A stretch of DNA of 64,000 nucleotides from an uncultured Oscillospiraceae bacterium. Its GTDB lineage: Bacteria; Bacillota; Clostridia; Oscillospirales; Acutalibacteraceae. The stretch spans positions 1-64,000 of the forward strand of contig UQQR01000002.1 of assembly GCA_900543215.1 (NCBI GenBank), in the 5' to 3' direction. The notes under the pieces were generated by a model. That model was given only the letters and a program-made list of their open reading frames with translations. It was not told the DNA's origin and ran no database searches. A program made the translations under genes and the position numbers. Positions 50,341 through 59,282 of this stretch are shown here, one piece after another. Every line of letters starts with the position of its first letter. The stretch's first letter is position 1.

Positions 50341-51783
50341 ATGGTTTTCTCAAGCCTTACATTTTTATTTCTTTTTTTGCCGCTCAACTTGCTGGCATAT
50401 TTTTTTGCAAAAGATATAAACACCAAAAACACCGTTATGCTGGTGTTTTCACTCATTTTTTACGCATGGGGCGAGCCGGTTTATATATTGTTGCTTGTCG
50501 GAATGACATTTATAGATTGGTATTTGACCTTTAAAATCGCCGTGAACAGACGGAAGCCATCAAAAGCAAAGCTGTTTCTTACCTTAGCGGTCACTGCCGA
50601 CCTTTTACTGCTGGGAATATTCAAGTACGGTACATTTACGCTTTCAAACCTAAATCACATTTTCGGCGTACCGAAAACAGTACCGTCCATTGCCCTGCCG
50701 ATAGGTATTTCATTTTATACCTTTCAGCTTATGACCTATTGTATAGATGTATACAGGGGTGAGGTACGGGCGCAAAGAAGCTTTAAGATGTTACTTTTGT
50801 ATGTAAGCCTGTTCCATCAGTGCATAGCCGGACCGATAGTACGCTACAAGGATGTAGTAAGCGAGCTTGAAGACAGAAGCATCACATATAATGACATAGG
50901 CGAAGGACTTAACCGCTTTGTTACGGGGCTTGCCAAAAAAGCAGTGCTTGCAAATGCCTGTGCGGCGGCGGTGGATAAGCTGCTGGTTCCCGACGGCGGA
51001 GATTTCTCCGTTCTGGCTTCAAAAAGCGTGCTTTCGCTTTGGGTCGGTATGCTTGCGTTTGCTTTGCAGATATATATTGATTTTTCTGCTTATTCCGATA
51101 TGGCGATAGGTATGGGCAGAATGATTGGCATACATTATCTTGAAAACTTCGATTATCCCTATGTTTCATGCTCAGTAACCGAATTTTGGAGACGCTGGCA
51201 TATATCCTTAGGCTCATTTTTCAGGGATTATCTTTATATACCGCTCGGCGGCAACCGTAAGGGTGCGTTCCGTACAGCCTTTAACCTGTTTGTAGTGTGG
51301 GCGCTTACCGGTCTTTGGCACGGGGCGTCGTGGAACTTCGTGCTGTGGGGACTTTACTTTTTTATATTTATTTTGGCGGAAAAGCTTTTTTTGGGAAGGC
51401 TTTTGGCAAAGAACCGTGCGGCGGCGCACGCTTATCTGCTTTTGGTAATCTTTTTCGGTTGGATATTGTTTAAATTCGAAAATCTTTCGGATGTTCTGTG
51501 TGTTCTAAAGGGTATGTTCGGGGCAGACGGAAACAAATTTTCCGATTTTGAGACCGTTACCACGATAAAAAGCTATATTGTAATACTTGCCGTTTCGGTA
51601 ATTGCGTCCACACCGATCGCAAGAAACATATCTGTAAATTTAAAGCATATATCGCTTAAATCGAACGGTGCGCTTGCTGTGTATTATGTTTTGCAGATAC
51701 TTGTTCCGGCGGTACTTTTACTGCTGTCCGTCGCGGCGCTTGTGGGCAACAGCTACAATCCTTTCCTCTATTTCAGATTTTAG
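50341..51783 (+). CDS. MBOAT O-acyltransferase (AlgI-like)
   Basis: Membrane-bound O-acetyltransferase family, 480 residues from ATG 50341 after GAGG. Family marks are the opening VFSSLTFLFLFLP, the WRRWHISLGSFFRDYLYIPLGG region and the catalytic His in LTGLWHGASWNF. It likely passes acetyl groups across the membrane to a polysaccharide or teichoic acid. The DHHW partner follows. Confidence 0.93.
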   Translation: MVFSSLTFLFLFLPLNLLAYFFAKDINTKNTVMLVFSLIFYAWGEPVYILLLVGMTFIDWYLTFKIAVNRRKPSKAKLFLTLAVTADLLLLGIFKYGTFTLSNLNHIFGVPKTVPSIALPIGISFYTFQLMTYCIDVYRGEVRAQRSFKMLLLYVSLFHQCIAGPIVRYKDVVSELEDRSITYNDIGEGLNRFVTGLAKKAVLANACAAAVDKLLVPDGGDFSVLASKSVLSLWVGMLAFALQIYIDFSAYSDMAIGMGRMIGIHYLENFDYPYVSCSVTEFWRRWHISLGSFFRDYLYIPLGGNRKGAFRTAFNLFVVWALTGLWHGASWNFVLWGLYFFIFILAEKLFLGRLLAKNRAAAHAYLLLVIFFGWILFKFENLSDVLCVLKGMFGADGNKFSDFETVTTIKSYIVILAVSVIASTPIARNISVNLKHISLKSNGALAVYYVLQILVPAVLLLLSVAALVGNSYNPFLYFRF

Positions 51784-51792
51784 GTGAACGGT

Positions 51793-53205
51793 ATGGAAAA
51801 TAATCAACTTATAAATGAAACGGAAGAACAGGAAAAAAGAAAAATAATCTCCAATCAGAGAAAGCTCAGAATTCTCAACATAGTGTATGTAAGATTTTTT
51901 ATTTTCCTGCTGTACGGATTTTTTGTGATTTCACTTATAATTCCGCTGAGACCGAAGTATTCCGAAAGCGAAAAAAGGGAGCTTGCTCGGTTTCCGAAAT
52001 TCACCGCTTCGTCATTTTTTTCGGGGAAATTTTTCGAGGGAATAGGGGAATGGTATTCCGACACATTCCCGTTCCGTGAAACGCTTACGGAGCTTAATGC
52101 AAGAGTTACGGGACTGTACGGAAAAACAGATACGAGAATACACGGAACGGTCGAAAAGGGCGACGATATACCCGAGGCCGGCGAAATTGCCTCCTCGGAG
52201 TCGCAAAACAGCTCATCCGAGCAGACGGGTGCGGAGTCGGCTCCTCCCGAAACGGCGGAAAGCTCTTCAGCGGCGGAGCCGCCAAAGGAAAAACCTGCCG
52301 AGCCTACAACCCAAACGCTCGGCGCGCTCTTAATAAACGGCGATACGGCATATGAGTATTATAATTTTGTCAGAGGGACCGCCGATATTTATACGGCGGC
52401 GGTAAACCGTGCCGGTCAGCTTCTTAACGGAAGTGCGGCGGTATATGATATGATAGTTCCGACAAGTATGGGAATAACAGCACCCGACGAATTGACGGCG
52501 GCTATCAACACATCAGATCAGCAAAAGGCAATCAATTATATGTATTCGCGCATAGGCTCCGCAAAGACCGTTCCCGTTTACGATATTTTGAAAGCGCATA
52601 AGGATGAATATATATATTTCCGTACCGACCATCACTGGACGGCTCTCGGCGCATATTATGCGTATTACAGCTTTATGCGGCTAAAGGGTGAGACCCCGAC
52701 TGTGCTTGCGGATTACGGTCAGCGGGAATTCCCGGGTTATCTCGGTTCGTTTTATACATCAAGCGGTAAGCTTCCGCAGTTAGCCGCAAATCCCGATACG
52801 GTGTTTGCCTATCAGCCGAAAGAAACCAATACCGCGGAAATTCATTATGAGAACGGCACTGTGGCAAACGGCGATATAATTTCGGATATGAGTGCGTCTT
52901 CGTCTAAATATTTAACCTTTATAAAAGGTGACAGACCGCTTGAGGTTATAACCAATCCCGCAAGAACGGACGGATCTGCCTGTATCGTTATAAAGGAATC
53001 GTTCGGCAATGCCTTTGTTCCGTTTTTGGTTTCGCACTACAATACGGTATATGTAGTGGACTACCGTTATTTTTCAAAAATCGACGGCAGAGGTTTGGTA
53101 CAGCTTTGCGCCGATACGGGCGCTAAGGAAGTGCTTTTTATAAACAATATTTCGGCAACAAGAAATAAAGCGCTTGTGGCTGATATTGATTCATTTGTAA
53201 GGTAA
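51793..53205 (+). CDS. DHHW-family protein (AlgJ-like partner)
   Basis: The start is ATG 51793 after AGGTGA. The 470-residue protein has one N-terminal membrane helix (about 34-55), a Ser/Glu/Pro-rich linker (about 125-175), then an SGNH-like domain with YFRTDHHWTALGAYYAY containing the DHHW motif. Such proteins act outside the membrane as partners of MBOAT acyltransferases. Confidence 0.9.
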   Translation: MENNQLINETEEQEKRKIISNQRKLRILNIVYVRFFIFLLYGFFVISLIIPLRPKYSESEKRELARFPKFTASSFFSGKFFEGIGEWYSDTFPFRETLTELNARVTGLYGKTDTRIHGTVEKGDDIPEAGEIASSESQNSSSEQTGAESAPPETAESSSAAEPPKEKPAEPTTQTLGALLINGDTAYEYYNFVRGTADIYTAAVNRAGQLLNGSAAVYDMIVPTSMGITAPDELTAAINTSDQQKAINYMYSRIGSAKTVPVYDILKAHKDEYIYFRTDHHWTALGAYYAYYSFMRLKGETPTVLADYGQREFPGYLGSFYTSSGKLPQLAANPDTVFAYQPKETNTAEIHYENGTVANGDIISDMSASSSKYLTFIKGDRPLEVITNPARTDGSACIVIKESFGNAFVPFLVSHYNTVYVVDYRYFSKIDGRGLVQLCADTGAKEVLFINNISATRNKALVADIDSFVR

Positions 53206-53225
53206 TCATAAAAAGGAGATTGTTT

Positions 53226-54107
53226 ATGAATAAGGATATTACGCTTGTGGTAATGGCGGCGGGAATGGGAAGTCGTTTCGGAGGATTAAAGCAGATAGCG
53301 CCCATCGGGAAAAACGGGGAAATTCTGCTTGATTATTCTGTATACGATGCGGTAAAGGCAGGCTTCAATAAGGTTGTTTTTGTTATAAAGCACGCCATTG
53401 AGGAAGATTTTAAGGCTGTTACCGCAAAGCATATAGAGAAAATGGTTAGGACCGAGTATGTTTTTCAGGAGACCGATAAGCTGCCCGAGGGATTTACCTG
53501 TCCTTCCGACAGAGAAAAGCCTTGGGGTACGGCGCACGCTGTGCTTTGCTGTAAGGATGTTGTAAAGGAGCCGTTTGCGGTTATCAACGCCGACGATTAT
53601 TACGGCAAGACCGCCTTTTTACATATGGCGGACTTTTTAAGAAACAACGATAAGGACTACAGCATGGTAGGCTTCAGGCTTTCAAACACCCTTACCGAAA
53701 ACGGCTCCGTTTCAAGAGGCGTATGCGAGATTGAAAACTGGGAGCTTAAGTCCGTTACCGAAAGAACCAAAATCGTGGACTGCAAATACACCGAGGACGA
53801 CGGGAAGACCTGGACGGCAATGTCGCCGGATACGGTGGTTTCGATGAATTTGTGGGGCTTTATGCCCGACCTGTTTTGCTATGCGGAGGAGGGCTTTAAG
53901 GAATTTTTAAAGGAAAAGCTCAATGTTCCGAAATCGGAGTATTATCTTCCGAGCGTGGTAACAAAGCTTATCGAAACAGGCGAAAAGCGCGTCAAGGTCC
54001 TTATTGCCGAGGATAAATGGTACGGAGTTACCTACAAAGAGGATAAGACTATGGTGTCATCGGCTTTAAATAAAATGGCTGACGGCGGACTTTACGACGG
54101 CATATAA
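53226..54107 (+). CDS. Nucleotidyltransferase family protein
   Basis: The start is ATG 53226 after AAAGGAG. The 293-residue enzyme has the nucleotide-binding loop MAAGMGSRFGGLKQ (about 11-24) and later INADDYYGK and WGFMPDL. It resembles UTP/NTP-sugar transferases (GT-A-like NTP_transferase) and may produce an activated sugar. It is 20 nt after the DHHW gene, so it may belong to the same unit. Confidence 0.88.
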   Translation: MNKDITLVVMAAGMGSRFGGLKQIAPIGKNGEILLDYSVYDAVKAGFNKVVFVIKHAIEEDFKAVTAKHIEKMVRTEYVFQETDKLPEGFTCPSDREKPWGTAHAVLCCKDVVKEPFAVINADDYYGKTAFLHMADFLRNNDKDYSMVGFRLSNTLTENGSVSRGVCEIENWELKSVTERTKIVDCKYTEDDGKTWTAMSPDTVVSMNLWGFMPDLFCYAEEGFKEFLKEKLNVPKSEYYLPSVVTKLIETGEKRVKVLIAEDKWYGVTYKEDKTMVSSALNKMADGGLYDGI

Positions 54108-54125
54108 ATTGGGAAGTGCTTTAAA

Positions 54126-54590
54126 ATGCTTAAAACTAATGTTATGCGAATACTCGACAAGGCAAAAATCGGTTACACGCCGTTTGAATATTCGCCCGAG
54201 CTTACAGAGGGAGTTAAAATTGCCGAGACGCTCGGCGAGGACTGCAAAAGTGTTTTCAAAACCCTTGTTACCGAATCAAATACAAAGGAACACTTTGTGT
54301 TTGTAATCCCCGTGGACAAAACGCTTGACCTTAAGGCGGCGGCAAGATCCGTGGGCGCAAAGGCGGTATCAATGCTTAAACAAAAGGAGCTTTTGCCGCT
54401 TACGGGATATATACACGGCGGATGCTCACCTGTCGGAATGAAAAAGAAGTTTAAAACCGTTATAGACAAAAGCGCCGTGGATCTTCCCCTGTTTTATGTA
54501 AGCGCAGGCAGGGTCGGGTATCAGGTAAGGCTTGACCCCCATGAGCTGGCGGAATTTATAGGTGCGGATTTTTCCGATATAACAGTATAA
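54126..54590 (+). CDS. ybaK: Cys-tRNA(Pro)/Cys-tRNA(Cys) deacylase
   Basis: A trans-editing protein, 154 aa, that clears mis-charged Cys-tRNA(Pro). The YbaK/EbsC fold is seen in VFKTLVTESN, FVFVIPVDKTLDLKAAA, and GYIHGGCSPVGMKKKF. Single cytosolic domain of normal length; ends before a terminator. Confidence 0.92.
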   Translation: MLKTNVMRILDKAKIGYTPFEYSPELTEGVKIAETLGEDCKSVFKTLVTESNTKEHFVFVIPVDKTLDLKAAARSVGAKAVSMLKQKELLPLTGYIHGGCSPVGMKKKFKTVIDKSAVDLPLFYVSAGRVGYQVRLDPHELAEFIGADFSDITV

Positions 54591-54623
54591 AAAATCCTCG
54601 GCGTTTATAACGCCGAGGATTTT
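54591..54623. terminator. Bidirectional terminator
   Basis: Arms AAAATCCTCGGCGTT (54591-54605) and AACGCCGAGGATTTT (54609-54623) separate ybaK and the minus-strand unknown gene. Confidence 0.88.
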
Positions 54624-54631
54624 TTCATATC

Positions 54632-55300
54632 TTATATGAGGTAAAGTCCCGATTTAAGCACCGCAAAGCGGTTATCGCTTGATTTTACATATTGTCTGAC
54701 GGGTTCGCCGAACTGCTCGTACTCAAAAACACTGTAATTGTTAAGGTCAACCCTTATCAGCTTGTCCGAGCCGCGGTTGCTTACCATAACGCAGTCGCCT
54801 TCGGGGAAAAGGTCGCACGGTTTGTCAAACGGCGATTTGGCGCCGCCTATTCTCAGTTCCTCACGCATACTTGTAAGATTATAGCGCAGTAAAACATTGC
54901 AGTCCGCAAAGCTTGCCCACAGGGTGTTTTTGTAAAGCGCAATGTCTGAAGCACAGCACCCTCTGTACTTAAGCTCACCCGTCCAAATAGGCGAGGCATC
55001 CGTATCGAGAAGCTGGGCCTTTCCGTTGTCGTGCAGAAGAAAGACTTTGCTGTTCGGCAGAACGATGGATTTAACCGTAATATAATTGTAACAAAGCGTA
55101 GATACCGCCTTATAATTGTTTCCGAACTTGGTAAGCAGGTAAATATTCTTGGCGACATCGGTGAAATGTCCGTTTTCAAACGAGAGCATTTTATAGGCTA
55201 CAACTATGTTGTTTTCTATAATATCCTTGCGGTATGAAAAGATTATTCCGTCGGAAAGCGGCATAACCTCGAAAACATCACCCGAAAAAATCTGTTTCAT
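54632..55300 (-). CDS. Unknown cytosolic protein, beta-propeller-like
   Basis: The protein has 222 residues and no signal or membrane helix. Repeating beta-strand segments with LLHDNGKAQLLDTD, WASFADCNVLLRYNLT and MVSNRGSDKLIRVDLNNYSVFEY give a blade-like pattern, as in small propellers, but I cannot name a family. It is the last gene of the murD-led unit, with GGAG before the start. Confidence 0.6.
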   Translation of the reverse strand: MKQIFSGDVFEVMPLSDGIIFSYRKDIIENNIVVAYKMLSFENGHFTDVAKNIYLLTKFGNNYKAVSTLCYNYITVKSIVLPNSKVFLLHDNGKAQLLDTDASPIWTGELKYRGCCASDIALYKNTLWASFADCNVLLRYNLTSMREELRIGGAKSPFDKPCDLFPEGDCVMVSNRGSDKLIRVDLNNYSVFEYEQFGEPVRQYVKSSDNRFAVLKSGLYLI

Positions 55301-55327
55301 CAGTTAATCTCCATTCTCGGTGTTTTG

Positions 55328-56605
55328 TTAAAGTTTTAAAGCGCCGTCATCAAGCATTTTCTGTGCGCCCAAAAGAACGCCGGCGTGCGCGCTGTGGAAG
55401 TTAAGTCCGCCCTGCATCCACGCCGCGTACGGCTCGCGCAGCGGTCCGTCTGCCGAAAACTCTATCGAAGCCCCGAGGGTGAACGCACCGGCAGCCATTA
55501 TTACCTCGTCGTCATACCCGGGCATCGGACACGGCTCGGGAACGACAAACGCATCCACTGGAGCGCCGCTTTGTATGCCCTTGCAAAAGGCGATGAGTCC
55601 TTCTCTGCTTCCGAGGGTTATACATTCTATAATATCGCCCCGTTTTTCATCGTATTTGGGTGTTACGCTGTAACCGAGCTTTTCAAAAAGCCGTGAAGCA
55701 TACACGGCGGTCTTAAGCGCCTCGCCCACAACATGGGGAGCGGAGAAAAGGCCCATATAAAGCTCTCTGCTGTGGCCTAAGGTTGCGCCGACCTCACGCC
55801 CGACGCCGGGGCAGGTAAGCCTTGCAGCGCATTTTTCCACAAGCTCGTGCTTACCCGCAATATATCCGCCCGTGGGCGCAATTCCGCCGCCCGGATTTTT
55901 AATAAGCGAGCCTGCGCACAGGTCGGCGCCTACATCGCACGGCTCCTTTGTTTCGGTAAATTCGCCGTAGCAGTTGTCAACCATTATAACGGTTTCGGGC
56001 GAAACCTCTTTCACTGCTTCGCAAAGCTTTTCTATCACATCAATGGTAAGGCTTTTTCTGGTGCTGTAACCCCTTGAACGCTGAATGTAAGCCATTTTGT
56101 AGCGGTCTGCTTTAAGCGCCGCTTTTATGCCGTCAATATCGGGTGAAGAGTCCTCTTTAAGCTCTACCTGACGGTATTCAACGCCCATATCCGCAAGCGA
56201 ACCGTCATTTTTTGAGTCTATTCCTATAACACCGGTAATCGTATCGTAAGGTCTGCCCGTAAGACAAAGCATTTTGTCTCCCGGGCGCAGTATGCCGAAA
56301 AGCGCTACGGCAAGCGTATGGGTTCCGCAGGTAAAATTGTGCCGCATAAGGGCGTCCTCCGCCCCCATAACGCACGCCATTACATTTTCAAGTATCTCCC
56401 TGCCCCTGTCGTCATAGCCGTAACCGGTAGAGCCGGACATATATGACTCACTTACGCCGTTTTTTATGTAAGCGTTAAGCACCTTTAACTGATTGTATTC
56501 GGTTATGTTGTCAATGCCCGAAAAAACCTCGGAGCATTCTTTAAGCACTGTCATATCAAGCTTTAAAAGCTTTTCGTTAATATTAAAAAATTTATTTATA
56601 TTCAT
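55328..56605 (-). CDS. Methionine gamma-lyase-like / aluminium resistance family protein
   Basis: A PLP-dependent enzyme of 425 residues related to cystathionine gamma-synthase/MGL, of the branch labelled aluminium resistance protein (YnbB). Marks are TCGTHTLAVALFGILRPGD, the cofactor site MVDNCYGEFTE and the PLP Lys in AGSLIKNPGGGIAP. It is 14 nt past the overlap with the GNAT gene. The true reaction is unclear. Confidence 0.88.
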   Translation of the reverse strand: MNINKFFNINEKLLKLDMTVLKECSEVFSGIDNITEYNQLKVLNAYIKNGVSESYMSGSTGYGYDDRGREILENVMACVMGAEDALMRHNFTCGTHTLAVALFGILRPGDKMLCLTGRPYDTITGVIGIDSKNDGSLADMGVEYRQVELKEDSSPDIDGIKAALKADRYKMAYIQRSRGYSTRKSLTIDVIEKLCEAVKEVSPETVIMVDNCYGEFTETKEPCDVGADLCAGSLIKNPGGGIAPTGGYIAGKHELVEKCAARLTCPGVGREVGATLGHSRELYMGLFSAPHVVGEALKTAVYASRLFEKLGYSVTPKYDEKRGDIIECITLGSREGLIAFCKGIQSGAPVDAFVVPEPCPMPGYDDEVIMAAGAFTLGASIEFSADGPLREPYAAWMQGGLNFHSAHAGVLLGAQKMLDDGALKL

Positions 56606-57275
56606 TTGTTAAAGCATACCTCTTGTCAAGCTTTTTAAATCCGTGTTTTTTGTAAAATTCCGTTAATTCGTCACGGCAGTATACAAGTACGGTTTTTCCG
56701 CGGTTTTTTTGAATTATCGCATTAAGCGCCTTGCTGCCGAGCCCTTTTTGACGGCTTACTATCCCTGTTATAAGCGCATATCCGCCCGAACTTAAGGAAA
56801 CGGCGGCGCATTTGTCCTTTATTCCGTAATAATCGGCTTGTCCCTTATTTAGCCGTCGGCAGTAATCAACGGCAAAATCGGGGTACGGCGGCAGGGTGAA
56901 TTCCTCGATATTCAAAATATCGTACAGTTCCCTGCTGTCAAGGCGGTCACACTCCGCAGATCCCGTAATATCCGCCTTGCGGAACATAACATTTACAGTC
57001 TCTTTAGGCTCAATCTGAAGCAGATCGGCAGTCTTGCGGGGGCAAAAAATGCTTTTCGGCGCTATTACCGAAATAAATTCACGCATTTCCTCCGCGTTTA
57101 TGCCGCCCTCGCTTACTGTCATATCGCCGCCCGAAAGTGACAGGTAAACGCCTTTGTCCTGCCGCCAAAAAAGGACGCTTTTGTCGTCCTTATAACAGTC
57201 GAAAAGGCACTTTATTTTTAAAAATCCCAAATCCTTTGAGCAAACCTCGGGCATAGACTGCACAAGGCTTATCAT
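56592..57275 (-). CDS. GNAT-like acetyltransferase
   Basis: The start is ATG 57275 (overlap ATGA with the peptidase gene, GGCGGAG upstream). The 227-residue protein has a C-terminal GNAT-like half: LITGIVSRQKGLGSKALNAIIQ gives the acetyl-CoA loop, then TVLVYCRDELTEFYKKHGFKKL. The first half is unfamiliar. The acceptor is unknown. Confidence 0.75.
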   Translation of the reverse strand: MISLVQSMPEVCSKDLGFLKIKCLFDCYKDDKSVLFWRQDKGVYLSLSGGDMTVSEGGINAEEMREFISVIAPKSIFCPRKTADLLQIEPKETVNVMFRKADITGSAECDRLDSRELYDILNIEEFTLPPYPDFAVDYCRRLNKGQADYYGIKDKCAAVSLSSGGYALITGIVSRQKGLGSKALNAIIQKNRGKTVLVYCRDELTEFYKKHGFKKLDKRYALTNEYK

Positions 57276-58279
57276 TTGATTGCTCCGCCGCAAATGCCGT
57301 CAAGCATATATTTTGCCAGTATTTCGGCGTTTTTAATATCGTCCTTATCGGCAATGGAGGACGCCGAATGTATATATCGGCAGGGAACGGAAATCGCAAC
57401 GGTTCTGACGCCGCCGCGGCTTAAATGTATAGAGCCTGAATTGTTGCCGCCCGCAACCGCGGATTTAGACTGGCACTTAATACCGCTTTCAAGCGCGGCA
57501 CGGTAGTATTCACGGTCATATACGGTCGCCCTGTCCATAAAGGACACCGCGGGACCGTCCCCTAAGGTACACACACGGTGCGCCCCGTCAACATCCGCAA
57601 TATCGGCGGCGGTGGTGGCTTCAAGCACGATTGCCGAATTGGCGTCGACCGAGAATGCCGCTGTTTTGGCGCCTCTGAGACCGACCTCCTCCTGCACCGA
57701 AAACGAAGCGTAAAAATCATAATCGCTGTCGTTTGTTATAAGGGAGAGCAGTATGGCGCAGCCGACTCGGTCATCTATCGCCTTGCACTTGATTTTATTT
57801 CCCATTTCACGGTATTCACTGCACATAACCGCACGGTCGCCCAAAGCTACAAGCTTTAACGCAGCTTCACGGCTGTCCGCACCGATGTCTATATAAAGGC
57901 TGTCGGGTTTCGGTAGTTTTTTCTTTTCTTCGCCCGATAGAAGATGTATCGGGGTTCCGCAGATAACACCGTTTACATTGCCTATCCTGACCTGACGGAA
58001 CATAACAGCCGCCGTGTCAATGCCGCCTACGGTGTGGAATTTTAAAAAACCGTCAACCGTTACGCCCGATATTATAAATCCTACTTCGTCCATATGGGCG
58101 TCTATAAGCAGTTTTTTTACACTGCGGTTTTTACCCTTTTTAAAAACCAATATATTGCCGAGATTATCCGTGTGCCAATCGGCTTTTCCGTCAATTTTTG
58201 AGATTATATAGTCTCTCACTGCGCCTTCGTCGCCCGAAACGGCGTCAAGACAGCACAGTTCCTTTAAATAATCAGCCAT
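57272..58279 (-). CDS. M42-family aminopeptidase
   Basis: The start is ATG 58279 after GGGAGGTG. The 335-residue metallopeptidase has the metal-site segments IDAHMDEVGF, AIDDRVGCAI, SVQEEVGLRGA and YIHSASS. It is one of two tandem M42 enzymes that probably form large tetrahedral complexes clipping short peptides. It overlaps the upstream paralogue by 8 nt. Confidence 0.9.
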   Translation of the reverse strand: MADYLKELCCLDAVSGDEGAVRDYIISKIDGKADWHTDNLGNILVFKKGKNRSVKKLLIDAHMDEVGFIISGVTVDGFLKFHTVGGIDTAAVMFRQVRIGNVNGVICGTPIHLLSGEEKKKLPKPDSLYIDIGADSREAALKLVALGDRAVMCSEYREMGNKIKCKAIDDRVGCAILLSLITNDSDYDFYASFSVQEEVGLRGAKTAAFSVDANSAIVLEATTAADIADVDGAHRVCTLGDGPAVSFMDRATVYDREYYRAALESGIKCQSKSAVAGGNNSGSIHLSRGGVRTVAISVPCRYIHSASSIADKDDIKNAEILAKYMLDGICGGAIK

Positions 58280-59282
58280 TCCGCACACCTCCCGAAAGGA
58301 CATAAGCGCAAAGCAGATTGCAAACCGACTCAAGGTCGGAAAGGCTCAGAGTTTCAACCTCGGTATGCATGTTGCAAAGCGGTATGGATACGGTGCAGGT
58401 TTTAACGCCTTTACCCGAAATGCCGATAACATCCGCATTTGTGCCGGTTCTGCCGCCCATAACCTCGGTTTGATATTTAATGCCCTGTTCTTTTGCGATA
58501 TTTGTAAGCTTGTTTGAAATTTCACTGTCAAGGGTGGGCGCAAAACCTATCATAGCGCCGCCCTTGAGCTTTCCGCTTTCATCGGGCGAAATACCTATTC
58601 CGTCACCGAAGCTTACATCTACGGCGATTGCCTCTTCGGGCGCTAAGCCGAAGGTTGCGGTTACGGCGCCTCTCATACCAAGCTCCTCCGCATCGCTTAA
58701 AAGAAAGGCGACATTGCAGGGTAACTGCTTGCCCGAAAGCATTTCCGCAGTTTTGATAAGGCAGGCGACGCCCGCACGGTCGTCAAACGACCGACCCGAC
58801 ACCAGATCGCCCGAAAGCTCTGTCGGGAGCGCCGAAAAGGTGACATAATCGCCGACCGATACTATATTTTTCGCCATTTCGCCGAGTCCCGTATCAAGCT
58901 TTATTCGGCTTATGTCGTCATATACGGTCTCACCGCTCGCGAGGTGGGGCGGCGTACTGCAAAACACCGCCGGAATATCCTGTTTTCCGTGAACGGTGAC
59001 CTCTCTTGACGGCAAAGCCCTTATATCTATTCCGCCAGACGGCGCAACGGTGAGAAAACCCTCGCCGTCAACCTGCGTTACTATCATTCCCACCTGATCT
59101 ATATGCGCGTCAAGCATTACCGTATAATCGGAATTTCCCTTTATAAAGCCTGTTACGCTTCCGCCGCATTTGTCGGTCTTCGCAAAACGGCTTAATTCCT
59201 CTTTTGCGTAATCGGCGGCGGCGTGCAGTGAGCCTAACGAGTCAAGCGCCGATAATTTGAATAAAATGTCCTTAATATCCAT
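58272..59282 (-). CDS. M42-family aminopeptidase
   Basis: The protein has 336 residues with MLDAHIDQVGM, SFDDRAGVACL, SDAEELGMRGA, VDVSFGDGIG and CNMHTEVET as metal and catalytic segments. It is a diverged paralogue of the next gene. Its start touches the murD stop. Confidence 0.9.
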   Translation of the reverse strand: MDIKDILFKLSALDSLGSLHAAADYAKEELSRFAKTDKCGGSVTGFIKGNSDYTVMLDAHIDQVGMIVTQVDGEGFLTVAPSGGIDIRALPSREVTVHGKQDIPAVFCSTPPHLASGETVYDDISRIKLDTGLGEMAKNIVSVGDYVTFSALPTELSGDLVSGRSFDDRAGVACLIKTAEMLSGKQLPCNVAFLLSDAEELGMRGAVTATFGLAPEEAIAVDVSFGDGIGISPDESGKLKGGAMIGFAPTLDSEISNKLTNIAKEQGIKYQTEVMGGRTGTNADVIGISGKGVKTCTVSIPLCNMHTEVETLSLSDLESVCNLLCAYVLSGGVRNG

